Notes under the pieces: generated by a model
The model's input: the letters and a program-made list of their open reading frames with translations, nothing else
Told to the model about the DNA's origin: nothing
The model's database searches: none
NCBI GenBank assembly: GCA_964017185.1
Contig: OZ024869.1
Span: 3,742,501 to 3,806,500 of the forward strand
DNA length: 64,000 nt
Direction of reading: 5' to 3'
Source: Rugalucina vietnamica
Taxonomy: Eukaryota; Mollusca; Bivalvia; Lucinida; Lucinidae
Shown here: positions 60,201 to 63,349 of the stretch, piece by piece
Layout of the letters: every line of letters starts with the position of its first letter
Position numbering within the stretch: the stretch's first letter is position 1
Translations under genes and position numbers: made by a program

Positions 60201-63200
60201 GTGGAATTTTTTGAAATCTGTTGCAGCCTTAGGCCTGAAAAGTGGTAGATGCAAACAACTAATGGAGTAGATGAAGGTATGTGATTAATATAGGTCAAGG
60301 TCATCTCTTGACCTTGGCCAGTCTGTTGTCCATTCACACTTTTCAAAGATCTTCTTCTCTGAAACTGCACAACCAATCAAAGTGAAATTTTATGTGGAGC
60401 ATCCATGGGTAGGGGAGACGAAAGTTTGATCGCGAAATACAGGTCACATGACCAAGATGGCCGCCACGCCCATATATGGTAAAAACCACTCAAAAATCTT
60501 CTCCAGAACTGGCTGGCCGATTTCCACGAAACTTGGTATGTAGCATTGAGGACCTCAGCCCATCATAGTTTGATAAAATGATGACCCTTGGATGACCTTG
60601 ACCTATTTTACGGCAAGGTCAAATTTGGAAACATAGGCTTTTACATAGGAAAAAGTGAAAACTATGGATTTTTTGAAAACTATTGCAGCCTGAGGCCTGA
60701 AAAGTGGTAGATGCAAACAACTAATGGAGTAGATGAAGGTATTTGATTAATATAAGTCAAGGTCATCTCTTGACCTTGGCCAGTCTGTTGTCCTTACACA
60801 GTTTTCAAAGATCTTCTCTGAAACTGCGCGGCTAATCAAAGTGAAATTTTATGTGGAGCATCCATGGGTAGGGGAGACGAAAGTTTGATCGCGAAATCCA
60901 GGTCACATGACCAAGATGGCTGCCACGTCCATATATGGTTAAAACCACTCAAAAATCTTCTTCTCCAGAACCGGTGGGCCGATTTCCACGAAACTTTGTA
61001 TGTAGCATCGGGGACCTCAGCCCATCATAGTTTGATAAAATGATGACCCTTGGATGACCTTGACCTATTTTACGGCAAGGTCAAATTTGGAAACATAGGC
61101 TTTTACATAGGAAGAAGTGAAAACTATGGATTTTTTGTAAACTATTGCAGCCTGAGGTCTGAAAAGTGGTAGATGCAAACAACTAATGGAGTAGATGAAG
61201 GTATGTGATTGATATAGGTCAAGGTCATCTCTTGACCTTGGCCAGTCTGTTAGCCAGTCAGTCGGCTAATCAAAGTGAAATTTTATGTGGAGCATCCATG
61301 GGTAGGGGAGACGAAAGTTTGATCGCGAAATCCAGGTCACATGACCAAGATGGCCGCCACGCCCATATATGGTAAAAACCTTTCAAAAATCTTCTCCAGA
61401 ACCGGCAGACCGATTTTCATGAAACTTTGTATGTAGCATTTGGGACTCCAGCCCATCATAGTTTGTTGAAATGATGACCCTATGATGACCTTGACCTATT
61501 ATACGGCAAGGTCAATTTTGGAAACATAGGCTTTCACATGGGAAAAGGCGAAAACAAACTATTGCAGCCTGAGACCTGAAAGTTGCTAGATGCAGACAAC
61601 TTATGGAGTCAATGAAGGTAAGTAATTATTTAAGGCCAAGGTCATGTCTTGACCTTGGCCCAAGGTCATTTAAATATTAAAATTAAAATTATGGTTTTCT
61701 CAGAAATAACTGGGTTTGGAAACTATTGCAGCCTGAGACCTGAAACTTTGCAGATGCAGACAACTTGTGAAGTCAATAAAGGTGTGTGAGTATTCAAGGT
61801 CAAGGTCATTTCATTATGACTTAATACTCCAAGATCAGGCTTCAGGTGAGCGTTCTCAGGACCAATGGTCCTCTGGTTTATGATATAATCCTCTACGCGA
61901 ACAGAATAGACCCAGATGGTACGCCGCGTTCTGCGACGTCACATCTGATTCTATGATGTTTGCCTATGTCCCATAAGAAGGACGCTAGGCCAATATAATT
62001 TAAATGGACTGTATTCACAAGAGAATTTGGACTGAGGATTTTGACATTGTCAGACAAAAACTAAACTGCAGAGTCATTAACAGTACTCGAGTTGTGAAGT
62101 TAACTTGAATAACACATCAATATTGAATCCCTATTCGTTCACTCTGCAGTTTCGCATGTTAAATTTCCACGCGAGATTTTGCCTTACTCTGTTGTTATAC
62201 AGAACATTCATTACAGAATTATATTAAATTATAATTTTATTTAGAATATTTTGTATTCAGTTATATGTCTTTGATCGTCTTTCGAGTTTAACAACGGAAA
62301 GTTGTCCTTTTAGTATACACGAAACAAATTTACTCAGCTCAAAAGTTTGTTTGTTCTCTTTAAAATTGCACGTTTTTATTGGTTAATTGATATTCTACTC
62401 TTGTTTATTAATAGATATTTCCGGAAGATTATGAAGTGATCCCTGCGAATGCAGACAGACCCCCTGAAGTAAGTGAACAACACTAATCCTGATAACGCAT
62501 GTTGTTATAATGAAACAAAAAAAAAAAAAAATACAGTCTGGGTTTCCGACAAGGTCCGACACAAACCGGCCTGTACAATCGCAAAGTATGGCTAGATAGA
62601 AGCTCGATCTGCGCCTTTGTTTTCGCATATGCATATTGTTGGTTTTCTGATGCGGCTGCTCATATATTGGCACTTATACCAATGTTGTTGAACATAGAGA
62701 ATACATGGACATCTGGATACATTGTCTGTTTAGGCAGTTAGATCTTCAGTATGTACTAGTACATGTAGTTTGCTACCGCAGACATTGTACAGACACAATG
62801 GAGCTTTACTTGTTTCACCATATGAACAAAAATGAGCCGCCCCATGGGAAAATCAACGATCTGCATAGGCGAAAACAAAGGCGCAGATCAGCTTCGCGGT
62901 AACCGCGAAGCTGATCAGCGCCTTTGTTTTCGCTACTCGGATAGTACAATTCCTCCTCTACTTAAATCCAAAATTTCAAGCTTCTAGCCTGCTTCTGTAG
63001 CTGTACAGGCCGGTTTGTGTCGGACCTGTTCGGAAACCACATTGTTGGTTTTTCCAGGAGGTGGCTCAAATGTTTCATCTGATACATTTTCCATTTCATT
63101 GAACATGGATGCTGCCAACTGTAAAAACGAAATATTCCAAATACAAAAAAGGATAATTTCTCAATTTTGTTTTTACTAAAATATGATTTTTAATAACTAC

Positions 63201-63327
63201 TTTATCCATAACGCAGACCCAAATTTTTGTATTGATGTTTATCCAACCCAAGCCTATAGGTCTAAATTACTTTATCCTATTTCAGACATGGGGTGCCGGA
63301 CCAACGAGGCCTTTTCTGAACAGATAG
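27749..63327 (+). CDS. CEMIP/CEMIP2-like protein (G8 domain, hyaluronan-binding and depolymerising family), 23 exons
   Basis: Family members CEMIP and CEMIP2 bind and help depolymerise hyaluronan at or outside the cell surface. The 23 coding exons join with matching phases into 1115 codons (1114 residues plus TAG). Order: signal peptide MMFLLSSILAIFLGSLGISA (1-20); CP..W..W start; G8 domain about 38-164 (LELHGKKKLSW); PANDER-like domain about 165-282; beta-helix core about 283-870, with SWQPGDRVVVASTDY, YDTFGGHVKVMPGF, GRYPIHFHMC, YIRDNSIHNTFARCVTIHG, LGHAYFLEDG, TSFWITNP and GFWYIFPIEPMGPS. After that come DAWVRVGMCIPRDA and IKFTLTGGDPTDADC, then a Gln-Pro-rich tail 1045-1083. Vertebrate relatives are about 1360-1380 residues; the second C-terminal PANDER/GG domain is absent here. 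Identity is from recalled family sequence. Enzymatic activity is not shown by sequence. Confidence 0.93.
28032..28143. repeat. 54-nt tandem duplication
   Basis: CGAATAATGGAAGCATTCGT, then ACTGAAAATTACTTGCAACG, occurs twice with a 2-nt insertion in the second copy. Intron 1 of the CEMIP-like gene. Confidence 0.95.
28255..28474 (+). CDS. CEMIP-like exon 2 (G8 domain, first half)
   Basis: Residues 38-110 plus one base. Starts PTTDGASVVISETMLFDESV and ends DIGSEDCPYEGETTITLTG. The acceptor is tttcag and the donor is gtgcgt. SEDCPYEG matches the conserved Cys-Pro turn of G8 domains (ALCPF in CEMIP). Confidence 0.92.
28500..29560 (+). repeat. Minisatellite, 47-nt unit, about 21 copies
   Basis: Consensus CCTGAGACATTTGTTTTGAC, TGAATACTCTAAAATAGTTC, TGTCAAA. 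Some units carry an extra CTGAG. It fills most of CEMIP-like intron 2 and is interrupted at its right end by a family B MITE. Confidence 0.95.
29570..29855. mobile_element. Palindromic MITE, family B (copy 4)
   Basis: TTCACGAAAACACGCCCATG start, CAAAACATTGATTGTGGGTA / CACACAATCTATGTTTTG centre, GAACATGTTATCGTGATG end. The stem is partly decayed. Inserted in the 47-nt minisatellite, about 160 nt before exon 3. Confidence 0.88.
30012..30172 (+). CDS. CEMIP-like exon 3 (G8 domain, second half)
   Basis: Residues 111-164: GNRGDYELSAGPKVLLVADG, GTLELHGKKKLSWTKLSKTV. The acceptor is ttttag and the donor is gtgagt. GGTLELHGKKKLSWT is the hallmark CEMIP sequence. Confidence 0.96.
30200..30413. mobile_element. 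Foldback element, family A (copy 5)
   Basis: GAGCCGCCGCGTGGGAAAAC start, TTTTCCTATGTGGTGGCTCA end. GTCCGACACAAACCGACCTG and AAGAGGAATTGTACTATCCG are internal. It starts 27 nt after the exon 3 donor. Confidence 0.9.
30500..30710. repeat. Dispersed repeat, family D
   Basis: GCCTGCCTACGAAAAGTGGTT, GGTGGTTAAATTTTTGAAGC, GGATTTCATGACA. Related copies lie at 33735-33960 and 42240-42500. Confidence 0.6.
30728..31065. mobile_element. Palindromic MITE, family B (copy 5, reversed)
   Basis: CATCACGAAAACATGTCCGT start, AAAACATAGATTGTGGGTAC / GTACCCACAATCTATGTTTT centre, CAAGTTTTCGTGATG end. Opposite orientation to copy 4, so exon 3 is flanked by inverted copies. It ends just before the exon 4 acceptor. 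Confidence 0.9.
31079..31250 (+). CDS. CEMIP-like exon 4 (PANDER-like domain)
   Basis: Residues 165-221 plus one base: SDERGSSENETYGFVAYTIT, DFEVYNFYFKRARNHILRTE. The acceptor is tttcag and the donor is gtatta. Corresponds to the ...VHVIDPKSG...FDTYRS segment of CEMIP. Confidence 0.9.
31393..31685 (-). mobile_element. tRNA-derived SINE with poly(A) tail
   Basis: On the minus strand: head CCCGTGGCCGAGTGGTTAAG, GGGTTCTCGCC, then GCTTGCGGGTGTGTCCGG, CCCGGGTACTCCGGTTTTCG, GAAAGGGACGTAAAACTG and A(43). Truncated copies are at 42545 and 54050. The conserved body resembles bivalve Meta-domain SINEs (inference). Confidence 0.85.
31721..33245 (+). mobile_element. AGCTCACCTGAG element, family C (copy 1), three internal units of about 450 nt
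   Basis: Starts AGCTCACCTGAGCCGAAGGC with a (CCGT)n run. Ends CTCAGGTGAGCG, ACAGGACCATTGGTCCTCTG. The ends are inverted. Units share AAATCTTCTTCTC, GGTCACATGACCAAGATGG, CCGCCATACCCATATATGG and GACCTTGACCTATTTTA. No ORF. CEMIP-like intron 4. Confidence 0.88.
33452..33631 (+). CDS. CEMIP-like exon 5 (PANDER-like domain)
   Basis: Residues 222-281 plus one base: DLEDGDVFMMATQRFNPISD, EDAFDAFETLVYGNVTGKSL. The acceptor is ttttag and the donor is gttggt. It joins exon 6 as ...IIQKGYPESFRE. Confidence 0.92.
33652..33717. mobile_element. Half foldback element, family A
   Basis: GAGCCGCCGCATCAAAAGAC, CAATATGCATAGGCGAAAAC, AAAGGCGCAGATCA, then breaks off. It starts 19 nt after the exon 5 donor. Confidence 0.8.
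33735..33965. repeat. Dispersed repeat, family D
   Basis: CCCAGGAAAAGCGGTTTTAT, GATGTCCAAATGTTGGATAG, AAGTCCCATAAAATGGAG align with 42280-42480. An AG site and open frame inside it mimic an exon but are not part of the gene. Confidence 0.7.
33997..34203 (+). CDS. CEMIP-like exon 6, with a GC donor
   Basis: Residues 282-350 plus one base: GYPESFREMRNLDKDSVVFL, then NFQIMTRQGRYPILDV, DNVTSWQPG. The acceptor is tttacag. The donor reads CCAG|gcgagt, a GC-AG intron; no GT donor restores the frame to exon 7. Confidence 0.93.
34444..34548 (+). CDS. CEMIP-like exon 7
   Basis: Residues 351-385 plus one base: DRVVVASTDYDWRQAEERTL, RQCDECTSNQVQLD. The acceptor is ttatag and the donor is gtaagt. It matches GDTLVIASTDY...CRSC.PNQV of CEMIP. 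Confidence 0.95.
34625..34840. mobile_element. Palindromic MITE, family B (copy 6)
   Basis: CCAAACCATTGATTGTGGGTA / TACCCACAATCAGTG centre, GGGTGTGTTTTCGTAATG end, TTATACAGTAAAACTGGGGT arm. Confidence 0.8.
34841..35081. other. CEMIP-like intron 7, remaining part
   Basis: AT-rich, nothing recognised. Confidence 0.5.
35082..35330 (+). CDS. CEMIP-like exon 8
   Basis: Residues 386-468 plus one base: TYMHWGEMIEDRVDERGEVA, LLTRNIVIRGEM, YDYDTFGGHVKVMPGFAAAH, IEGVELYNVGQQTDLG. The acceptor is cacag and the donor is gtatgt. Strong match to the beta-helix core. Confidence 0.96.
35703..35827 (+). CDS. CEMIP-like exon 9
   Basis: Residues 469-510: GRYPIHFHMCLNASESSPYI, RDNSIHNTFARCVTIHGTHH, VK. The acceptor is atccag and the donor is gtgcgt. 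PIHFH and CVTIHG are the most conserved motifs of the family. An 8.9-kb intron follows. Confidence 0.97.
35828..36745. other. CEMIP-like intron 9, unique left part
   Basis: AT-rich intron with no recognisable repeat or coding content. Confidence 0.45.
36745..41190. mobile_element. Second composite foldback, about 4.2 kb, flanked by direct repeats
   Basis: Outer direct repeats GTGACTTGCAAGTATGCTC..TGGTAAC.TATGTAACACCT lie at about 36760-36797 and 41150-41185. Inside are split family A ends (36852-36905; 40862-41064), then inverted arms full of CAAGATGG(C/T)(G/C)GCC words: left about 36930-37560, right about 40220-40870. TGATGCCACCTTGGCATCAT pairs with ATGATGCCATGGTGGCATCA. The core (37560-39350) has no gene I can recognise. 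Confidence 0.8.
39357..39645 (+). repeat. Dispersed repeat, family E (copy 1)
   Basis: AAAAGGTACAAGTAGGCAAA, GATTCCCACTCCAAAAACCG, CCAATAGGTGGCCACTCAGT, ACCACCACAGAAGTATCG. The same sequence occurs at 46738 and inverted at 52130. Confidence 0.88.
41195..42235. other. CEMIP-like intron 9, middle
   Basis: 41215-41340 resembles a SINE remnant (GGTGACCCATCGTTAAAGCG, GTCCTTGAACAAGATC). The rest shows nothing I recognise. Confidence 0.4.
42240..42500. repeat. Dispersed repeat, family D
   Basis: GAGCCTGACCAGGAAAAGTG, TTTGGATGTCATGGCATCCG, AAAAGTCCCATAAAATGAAG; related to 30500 and 33735. Confidence 0.65.
42545..42715 (-). mobile_element. Truncated tRNA-derived SINE
   Basis: TTTAACGTCCCTTTCAATAT, GGAGGGGCGAAAACGGGAAA, ACACGCAAGCAGAACTTGGC match the body of the 31393 SINE. 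Both the tRNA head and the tail are missing or decayed. Confidence 0.75.
42840..44205 (+). repeat. Repeats with GTTACATACGTTAC words; a roughly 365-nt unit duplicated at 43575 and 43935
   Basis: The pair share AATGTAACATACGTAACACC, GTGCC..AAC.TTCT.TCATC, GGTAACATACG and GTAACGGCTTCTGGAGG. Isolated copies of the palindromic word occur at 42868, 43200 and in the direct repeats at 36780 and 41170. Confidence 0.85.
44443..44692. mobile_element. Foldback element, family A (copy 6)
   Basis: AGCCGTCGCAGAATAAAC start, AACAAAGTTGTAGATCAGCT / AGCTTATCAACGCCTTTG centre, GTCGGACGTGGTCGGAAACC, TTTTCTCATGCAAAGGTTC end. It ends 13 nt before the exon 10 acceptor. Confidence 0.85.
44706..44836 (+). CDS. CEMIP-like exon 10
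   Basis: Residues 511-553 plus two bases: VEDNVCYKSLGHAYFLEDGS, DGNIAIGTMEGSLIPTD. The acceptor is tttccag and the donor is gtgagc. It matches GHCFF.EDG and GTLLPSDR of CEMIP. Confidence 0.95.
45031..45105 (+). pseudogene. Decayed duplicate of CEMIP-like exon 11
   Basis: Follows a tttaacaacttcag acceptor-like run. Aligned words are CATCCTCCTCGATAATTAAC versus CATCCTTCTGGATCACTAAC, and CCATTAACATAC versus CCACTAACATAT. The frame is still open (S, HQPSSSIINPLTY...) but the invariant Trp is lost. Confidence 0.75.
45140..45905 (-). pseudogene. 5'-truncated LINE fragment (C-terminal domain)
   Basis: The minus strand reads LTQFRVSAHRLEIESGRYKK, ERICQYCKGNAVEDEVHFLC, NCSAYQTLRQRFF, ending at a stop near 45357. 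A 3' UTR and an ATCTT-type tail (45150-45175) follow. An upstream stop near 45717 breaks the frame. Its C-terminal block resembles 9190-9715 but the families differ. It split the duplicated exon 11 region. Confidence 0.85.
45929..46001 (+). CDS. CEMIP-like exon 11
   Basis: A 73-nt exon for residues 554-578: SHPTSFWITNPLTYVRNNVA, AGSD. The acceptor is aaacag and the donor is gtaagt. A decayed copy lies at 45031. Confidence 0.93.
46180..46360 (+). repeat. Dispersed repeat, family F (copy 1)
   Basis: CAGCTGCGTTCATTTATTAA, ACTGGCAAGAAATGGGCAAC, AGTATGAGGGTAAAT. Matches 55290-55410 (direct) and 56257-56350 (inverted). Confidence 0.75.
46454..46588 (+). CDS. CEMIP-like exon 12
   Basis: Residues 579-623, phase 0-0: GVGFWYIFPIEPMGPSTKLK, LLEPWEASKTNLLDCDNNVA, HSNDK. 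The acceptor is tttcag and the donor is gtaacg. GFWYIFPxxPxGPS is a family signature. Confidence 0.96.
46738..46930 (+). repeat. Dispersed repeat, family E (copy 2)
   Basis: Same words as 39357 (AAAAGGTACAAGTAGGCAAC, CCGAATGGGCAGCTATTTTC), truncated at the right. Confidence 0.85.
47268..47397 (+). CDS. CEMIP-like exon 13
   Basis: Residues 624-666 plus one base: IGFEMDEHLDADNNIKQTND, NSTSRKLTININ. The acceptor is taacag and the donor is gtaagt. Poorly conserved segment; assigned by phase and position. Confidence 0.85.
47533..47730 (+). repeat. Left arm of long inverted repeat around CEMIP-like exon 14
   Basis: About 198 nt, pairing with 48064-48264. Shared words are GGTTTCGGCTACTTCAGCCT, CTTCAGTGACAC, AGTCGATACAAAGACTA, GGGGCCAAATATATTAAA, GTTGGTTAGAAAA. 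A partial extra copy lies at 63470-63530. Confidence 0.92.
47835..47898 (+). CDS. CEMIP-like exon 14, inside a long inverted repeat
   Basis: A 64-nt exon for residues 667-687: AYKNRRSNIWVEGGYIRLTK, then S. The acceptor is ttccag and the donor is gtaagt. It corresponds to AYKN.D.GAWLRGGDV of CEMIP. It lies in the loop of inverted arms 47533-47730 and 48064-48264. Confidence 0.92.
48064..48264 (-). repeat. Right arm of long inverted repeat around CEMIP-like exon 14
   Basis: Reverse complement of 47533-47730 at roughly 80 percent by eye. The two arms enclose 333 nt with the 64-nt exon. Confidence 0.92.
48560..48595 (+). CDS. CEMIP-like exon 15 (36 nt)
   Basis: Adds SSADAATGVAIF. The acceptor is tatcag and the donor is gtaagt. 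A very short exon, supported by phase (2 in, 2 out) and the match to the ...FADNGIGL segment. Confidence 0.8.
   Translation, partial: LSRCCYRSRHL
48756..48996. mobile_element. Palindromic MITE, family B (copy 7, one palindrome arm lost)
   Basis: CATCACGAAACCTTAGATC start, GAGTACCCACAATCTATGTT centre-right, ACGGACATGTTTTCTGATAG end. The left half of the palindrome is deleted. Confidence 0.75.
49010..49222 (+). pseudogene. Gypsy-type LTR retrotransposon RT fragment, abutting exon 16
   Basis: Frames read FDLQAEYWSCWMEIRPE, then MPFGLCNTPAKFKELIGRAI, YDVNQCDCYHDDIIMLFS. These match the DLxSGYWQ, MPFGLxNAPxxFQ and YxDDIIVFS blocks of Gypsy RT, with a shift between. Only about 70 codons remain. 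The last block runs directly into the exon 16 acceptor. Confidence 0.8.
49224..49352 (+). CDS. CEMIP-like exon 16
   Basis: Residues 700-742 plus two bases: NTQHRDKDGQMTESVIVGDS, ANIGEPVTWDGV. The acceptor is ttttag and the donor is gtaagt. It matches IKNSLFVGESGNVG. The acceptor abuts a Gypsy RT fragment. Confidence 0.92.
49767..49950 (+). CDS. CEMIP-like exon 17
   Basis: Residues 743-804: DYPRQGFQYYKGPQILEDIY, FAGFDNNPYYKTGAISWQHS, FKHALFNFDDS. The acceptor is ttccag and the donor is gtaagg. It matches FPIRGIQLYDGP of CEMIP. Confidence 0.94.
50200..50545 (+). repeat. Two-copy repeat (about 185 nt), family G
   Basis: GGTTGGGTCCATTTTCAGTTTAG-like start, GTGAAATT..., CACGCCGCGTTTTGCGGTGT and CCCGCGCTTTCCGGTGTCAC. 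A further copy near 59255-59310 and 61880-61990 is interrupted by a family C element. Confidence 0.7.
50575..50772 (+). CDS. CEMIP-like exon 18
   Basis: Residues 805-870, phase 0-0: IEDGNRIYQGVEGDQKYSGI, DGDKSVSVYDWDNN, NWNMAVCQGKYGK. The acceptor is cgcag and the donor is gtatca. It matches DGDKTSVFHD and the C....C.GCY end in CEMIP. Confidence 0.95.
50866..51995 (+). mobile_element. MITE with TIRs, family H (copy 1)
   Basis: Left end CTTAAGGAATTAAAATACGC then AACACAC. The right end is its inverse, GTTTGTTGCGTTTCTTTATT, CCTTAA. About 1.13 kb, no ORF, many ACGTC/GACGT words inside. The second copy at 55417 is inverted. Confidence 0.88.
52130..52420 (-). repeat. Dispersed repeat, family E (copy 3, inverted)
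   Basis: CGATACTTCTGTGGTGGTTC, ACTGAGTGGCCACCTATTGG, CGGTTTTTGGAGTGGGAATC, TTGCCTACCTGTACC; complement of the 39357 copy. Confidence 0.88.
52758..52993. mobile_element. Foldback element, family A (copy 7, near-perfect)
   Basis: GAGCCTGTGCATGAGAAAAC / GTTTTCTCATGCACAGGCTC ends. Centre AACAAAGGCGCTGATCAGCT, TCGCGGTCACCGCGA, AGCTGATCTGCGTCTTTGTT. Confidence 0.95.
53140..54045. other. CEMIP-like intron 18, unique part
   Basis: Apart from the AAGT microsatellite, nothing recognised; CCCAGAATTACAATGCTTCC near 53568 has an inverted match near 53895-53915. Confidence 0.4.
53590..53635. repeat. (AAGT)n microsatellite
   Basis: About 12 tetranucleotide units. Confidence 0.97.
54050..54220 (-). mobile_element. 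tRNA-derived SINE, diverged
   Basis: GGCTTGTCTCACGTATGCCC, GGGGCACGAACCCACACAGC, CCCCTTAACCAAATAAGCCG correspond on the minus strand to the SINE head of 31393-31685. Confidence 0.7.
54221..54390. mobile_element. Foldback element, family A (copy 8)
   Basis: GCCGCATTATGAGAACCC start, TCTCGCGTCGCGGCTC end. The inner hairpin is reduced to AAAGCGCAGAGCAGCTGTGC. Confidence 0.75.
54425..54815 (-). mobile_element. SINE present as two tandem copies
   Basis: Both copies carry AGGCTTAACGTCCCAGTCAA, GGAGTAAATGTGTCTTGCTC, GCCGCCTGTGGGGATCGAAC and, on the minus strand, a pseudo-tRNA head (GGCGCAGGAGTGG..., GGGTTCGATCCCC). Spacing is about 192 nt. Confidence 0.85.
55290..55412 (+). repeat. Dispersed repeat, family F (copy 2)
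   Basis: AGCTGCGTTCAGTTATTAAT, CACTGGCAAGAAGTGGACAA, AAGTATGAGGGTAAATATT. A family H MITE follows immediately and an inverted family F piece lies on its far side. Confidence 0.75.
55417..56256 (-). mobile_element. MITE with TIRs, family H (copy 2, inverted)
   Basis: Left end ATACTTAAGGAATAAAGAAA, CGCAACAAACAC; right end GTGTTGCGTATTTTAATTCC, TTAAGTAT. Internal words (CCGTTACGTATGCTTGATGG, AAAATGACGTTTTCACATTT) match 50866-51995 on the other strand. About 0.84 kb. Confidence 0.88.
56257..56350 (-). repeat. Dispersed repeat, family F (copy 3, inverted)
   Basis: GCAAGTGACGATTGTTCACA, AATTTCTAAATATTGCAGGG, TTCGCAGCTGTATAC; complement of the 46180 copy. Confidence 0.7.
56710..56906 (+). CDS. CEMIP-like exon 19
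   Basis: Residues 871-935 plus two bases: VRIQIEKTNTTAVMVRDDLP, LGGNYSYTLSWSKRIPRVVV. The acceptor is tacag and the donor is gtacta. It joins exon 20 as ...SDGVEKDAWVRVG. The preceding 5.9-kb intron holds a MITE pair. Confidence 0.92.
57159..57202. repeat. (CA)n microsatellite
   Basis: 22 CA units in CEMIP-like intron 19. Confidence 0.98.
57268..57299. repeat. (AAT)n microsatellite
   Basis: About ten AAT units, 24 nt before the exon 20 acceptor. Confidence 0.97.
57323..57502 (+). CDS. CEMIP-like exon 20
   Basis: Residues 936-995 plus two bases: DAWVRVGMCIPRDAEFEIRQ, HHWTWVSSLAELEAEDEWTG. The acceptor is atccag and the donor is gtatgt. It matches GDWIRVGLCYP of CEMIP. Confidence 0.94.
57503..58138. 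other. CEMIP-like intron 20, left part
   Basis: No repeat family or coding sequence recognised. Confidence 0.45.
58139..58374. mobile_element. Foldback element, family A (copy 9, near-perfect)
   Basis: GAGCCTGTGCATGAGAAAAC start, GTTTTCTCATGCTCAGGCTC end. Centre GCTGATCAGCTTCGCGGT / ACCGCGAAGCTGATCTGC. Almost identical to 52758-52993. Confidence 0.95.
58950..59211 (+). CDS. CEMIP-like exon 21, with Gln-Pro-rich tail
   Basis: Residues 996-1083. IIYFVLQNPYPRDANETKDC, CPYIKFTLTGGDPTDADC match the last conserved part of CEMIP. Then come about eight (V/F/D)QPx2-4 repeats (VQPIVQPDFQPQP...). The acceptor is tttcag and the donor is gtaatt, phase 0. Confidence 0.92.
59323..61880 (+). mobile_element. 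AGCTCACCTGAG element, family C (copy 2), about five units of about 440 nt
   Basis: Starts AGCTCACCTGAGCCGAAGGC, ends TTCAGGTGAGCGTTCTCAGG, ACCAATGGTCCTCTGG. Units share GGTCACATGACCAAGATGGC, CGCCCATATATGGTAAAAAC, AAACTTGG(C/T)ATG and GGTCATCTCTTGACCTTGGC. It is inserted in a family G repeat in CEMIP-like intron 21. Confidence 0.92.
61990..62414. other. CEMIP-like intron 21, right part
   Basis: AT-rich, nothing recognised. Confidence 0.45.
62415..62468 (+). CDS. CEMIP-like exon 22
   Basis: A 54-nt, phase 0-0 exon: IFPEDYEVIPANADRPPE. The acceptor is aatag and the donor is gtaagt. No homology known; supported by splice sites and phase only. Confidence 0.65.
62530..62671. mobile_element. Partial foldback element, family A
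   Basis: CTGGGTTTCCGACAAGGTCC, CACAAACCGGCCTGTACAAT, CTGCGCCTTTGTTTTCGCAT, TTGGTTTTCTGATGCGGCTG. Left end and half of the hairpin are missing. Confidence 0.85.
62834..63068. mobile_element. Foldback element, family A (copy 10, near-perfect)
   Basis: GAGCCGCCCCATGGGAAAAT start, GGTTTTTCCAGGAGGTGGCTC end. The centre is a near-perfect palindrome, AACAAAGGCGCAGATCAGCT / AGCTGATCAGCGCCTTTGTT. Confidence 0.95.
63286..63327 (+). CDS. CEMIP-like exon 23 (terminal)
   Basis: Reads TWGAGPTRPFLNR and a TAG stop. The acceptor is tttcag. AATAAA follows 14 nt after the stop, which supports a gene end here. No conserved sequence. Confidence 0.65.
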   Translation, partial: TWGAGPTRPFLNR

Positions 63328-63340
63328 TGTATCTTGCTAG

Positions 63341-63346
63341 AATAAA
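63341..63346 (+). terminator. Candidate polyadenylation signal of the CEMIP-like gene
   Basis: AATAAA 14 nt after the stop codon. Another AATAAA is at 63421-63426. Confidence 0.6.
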
Positions 63347-63349
63347 TTT

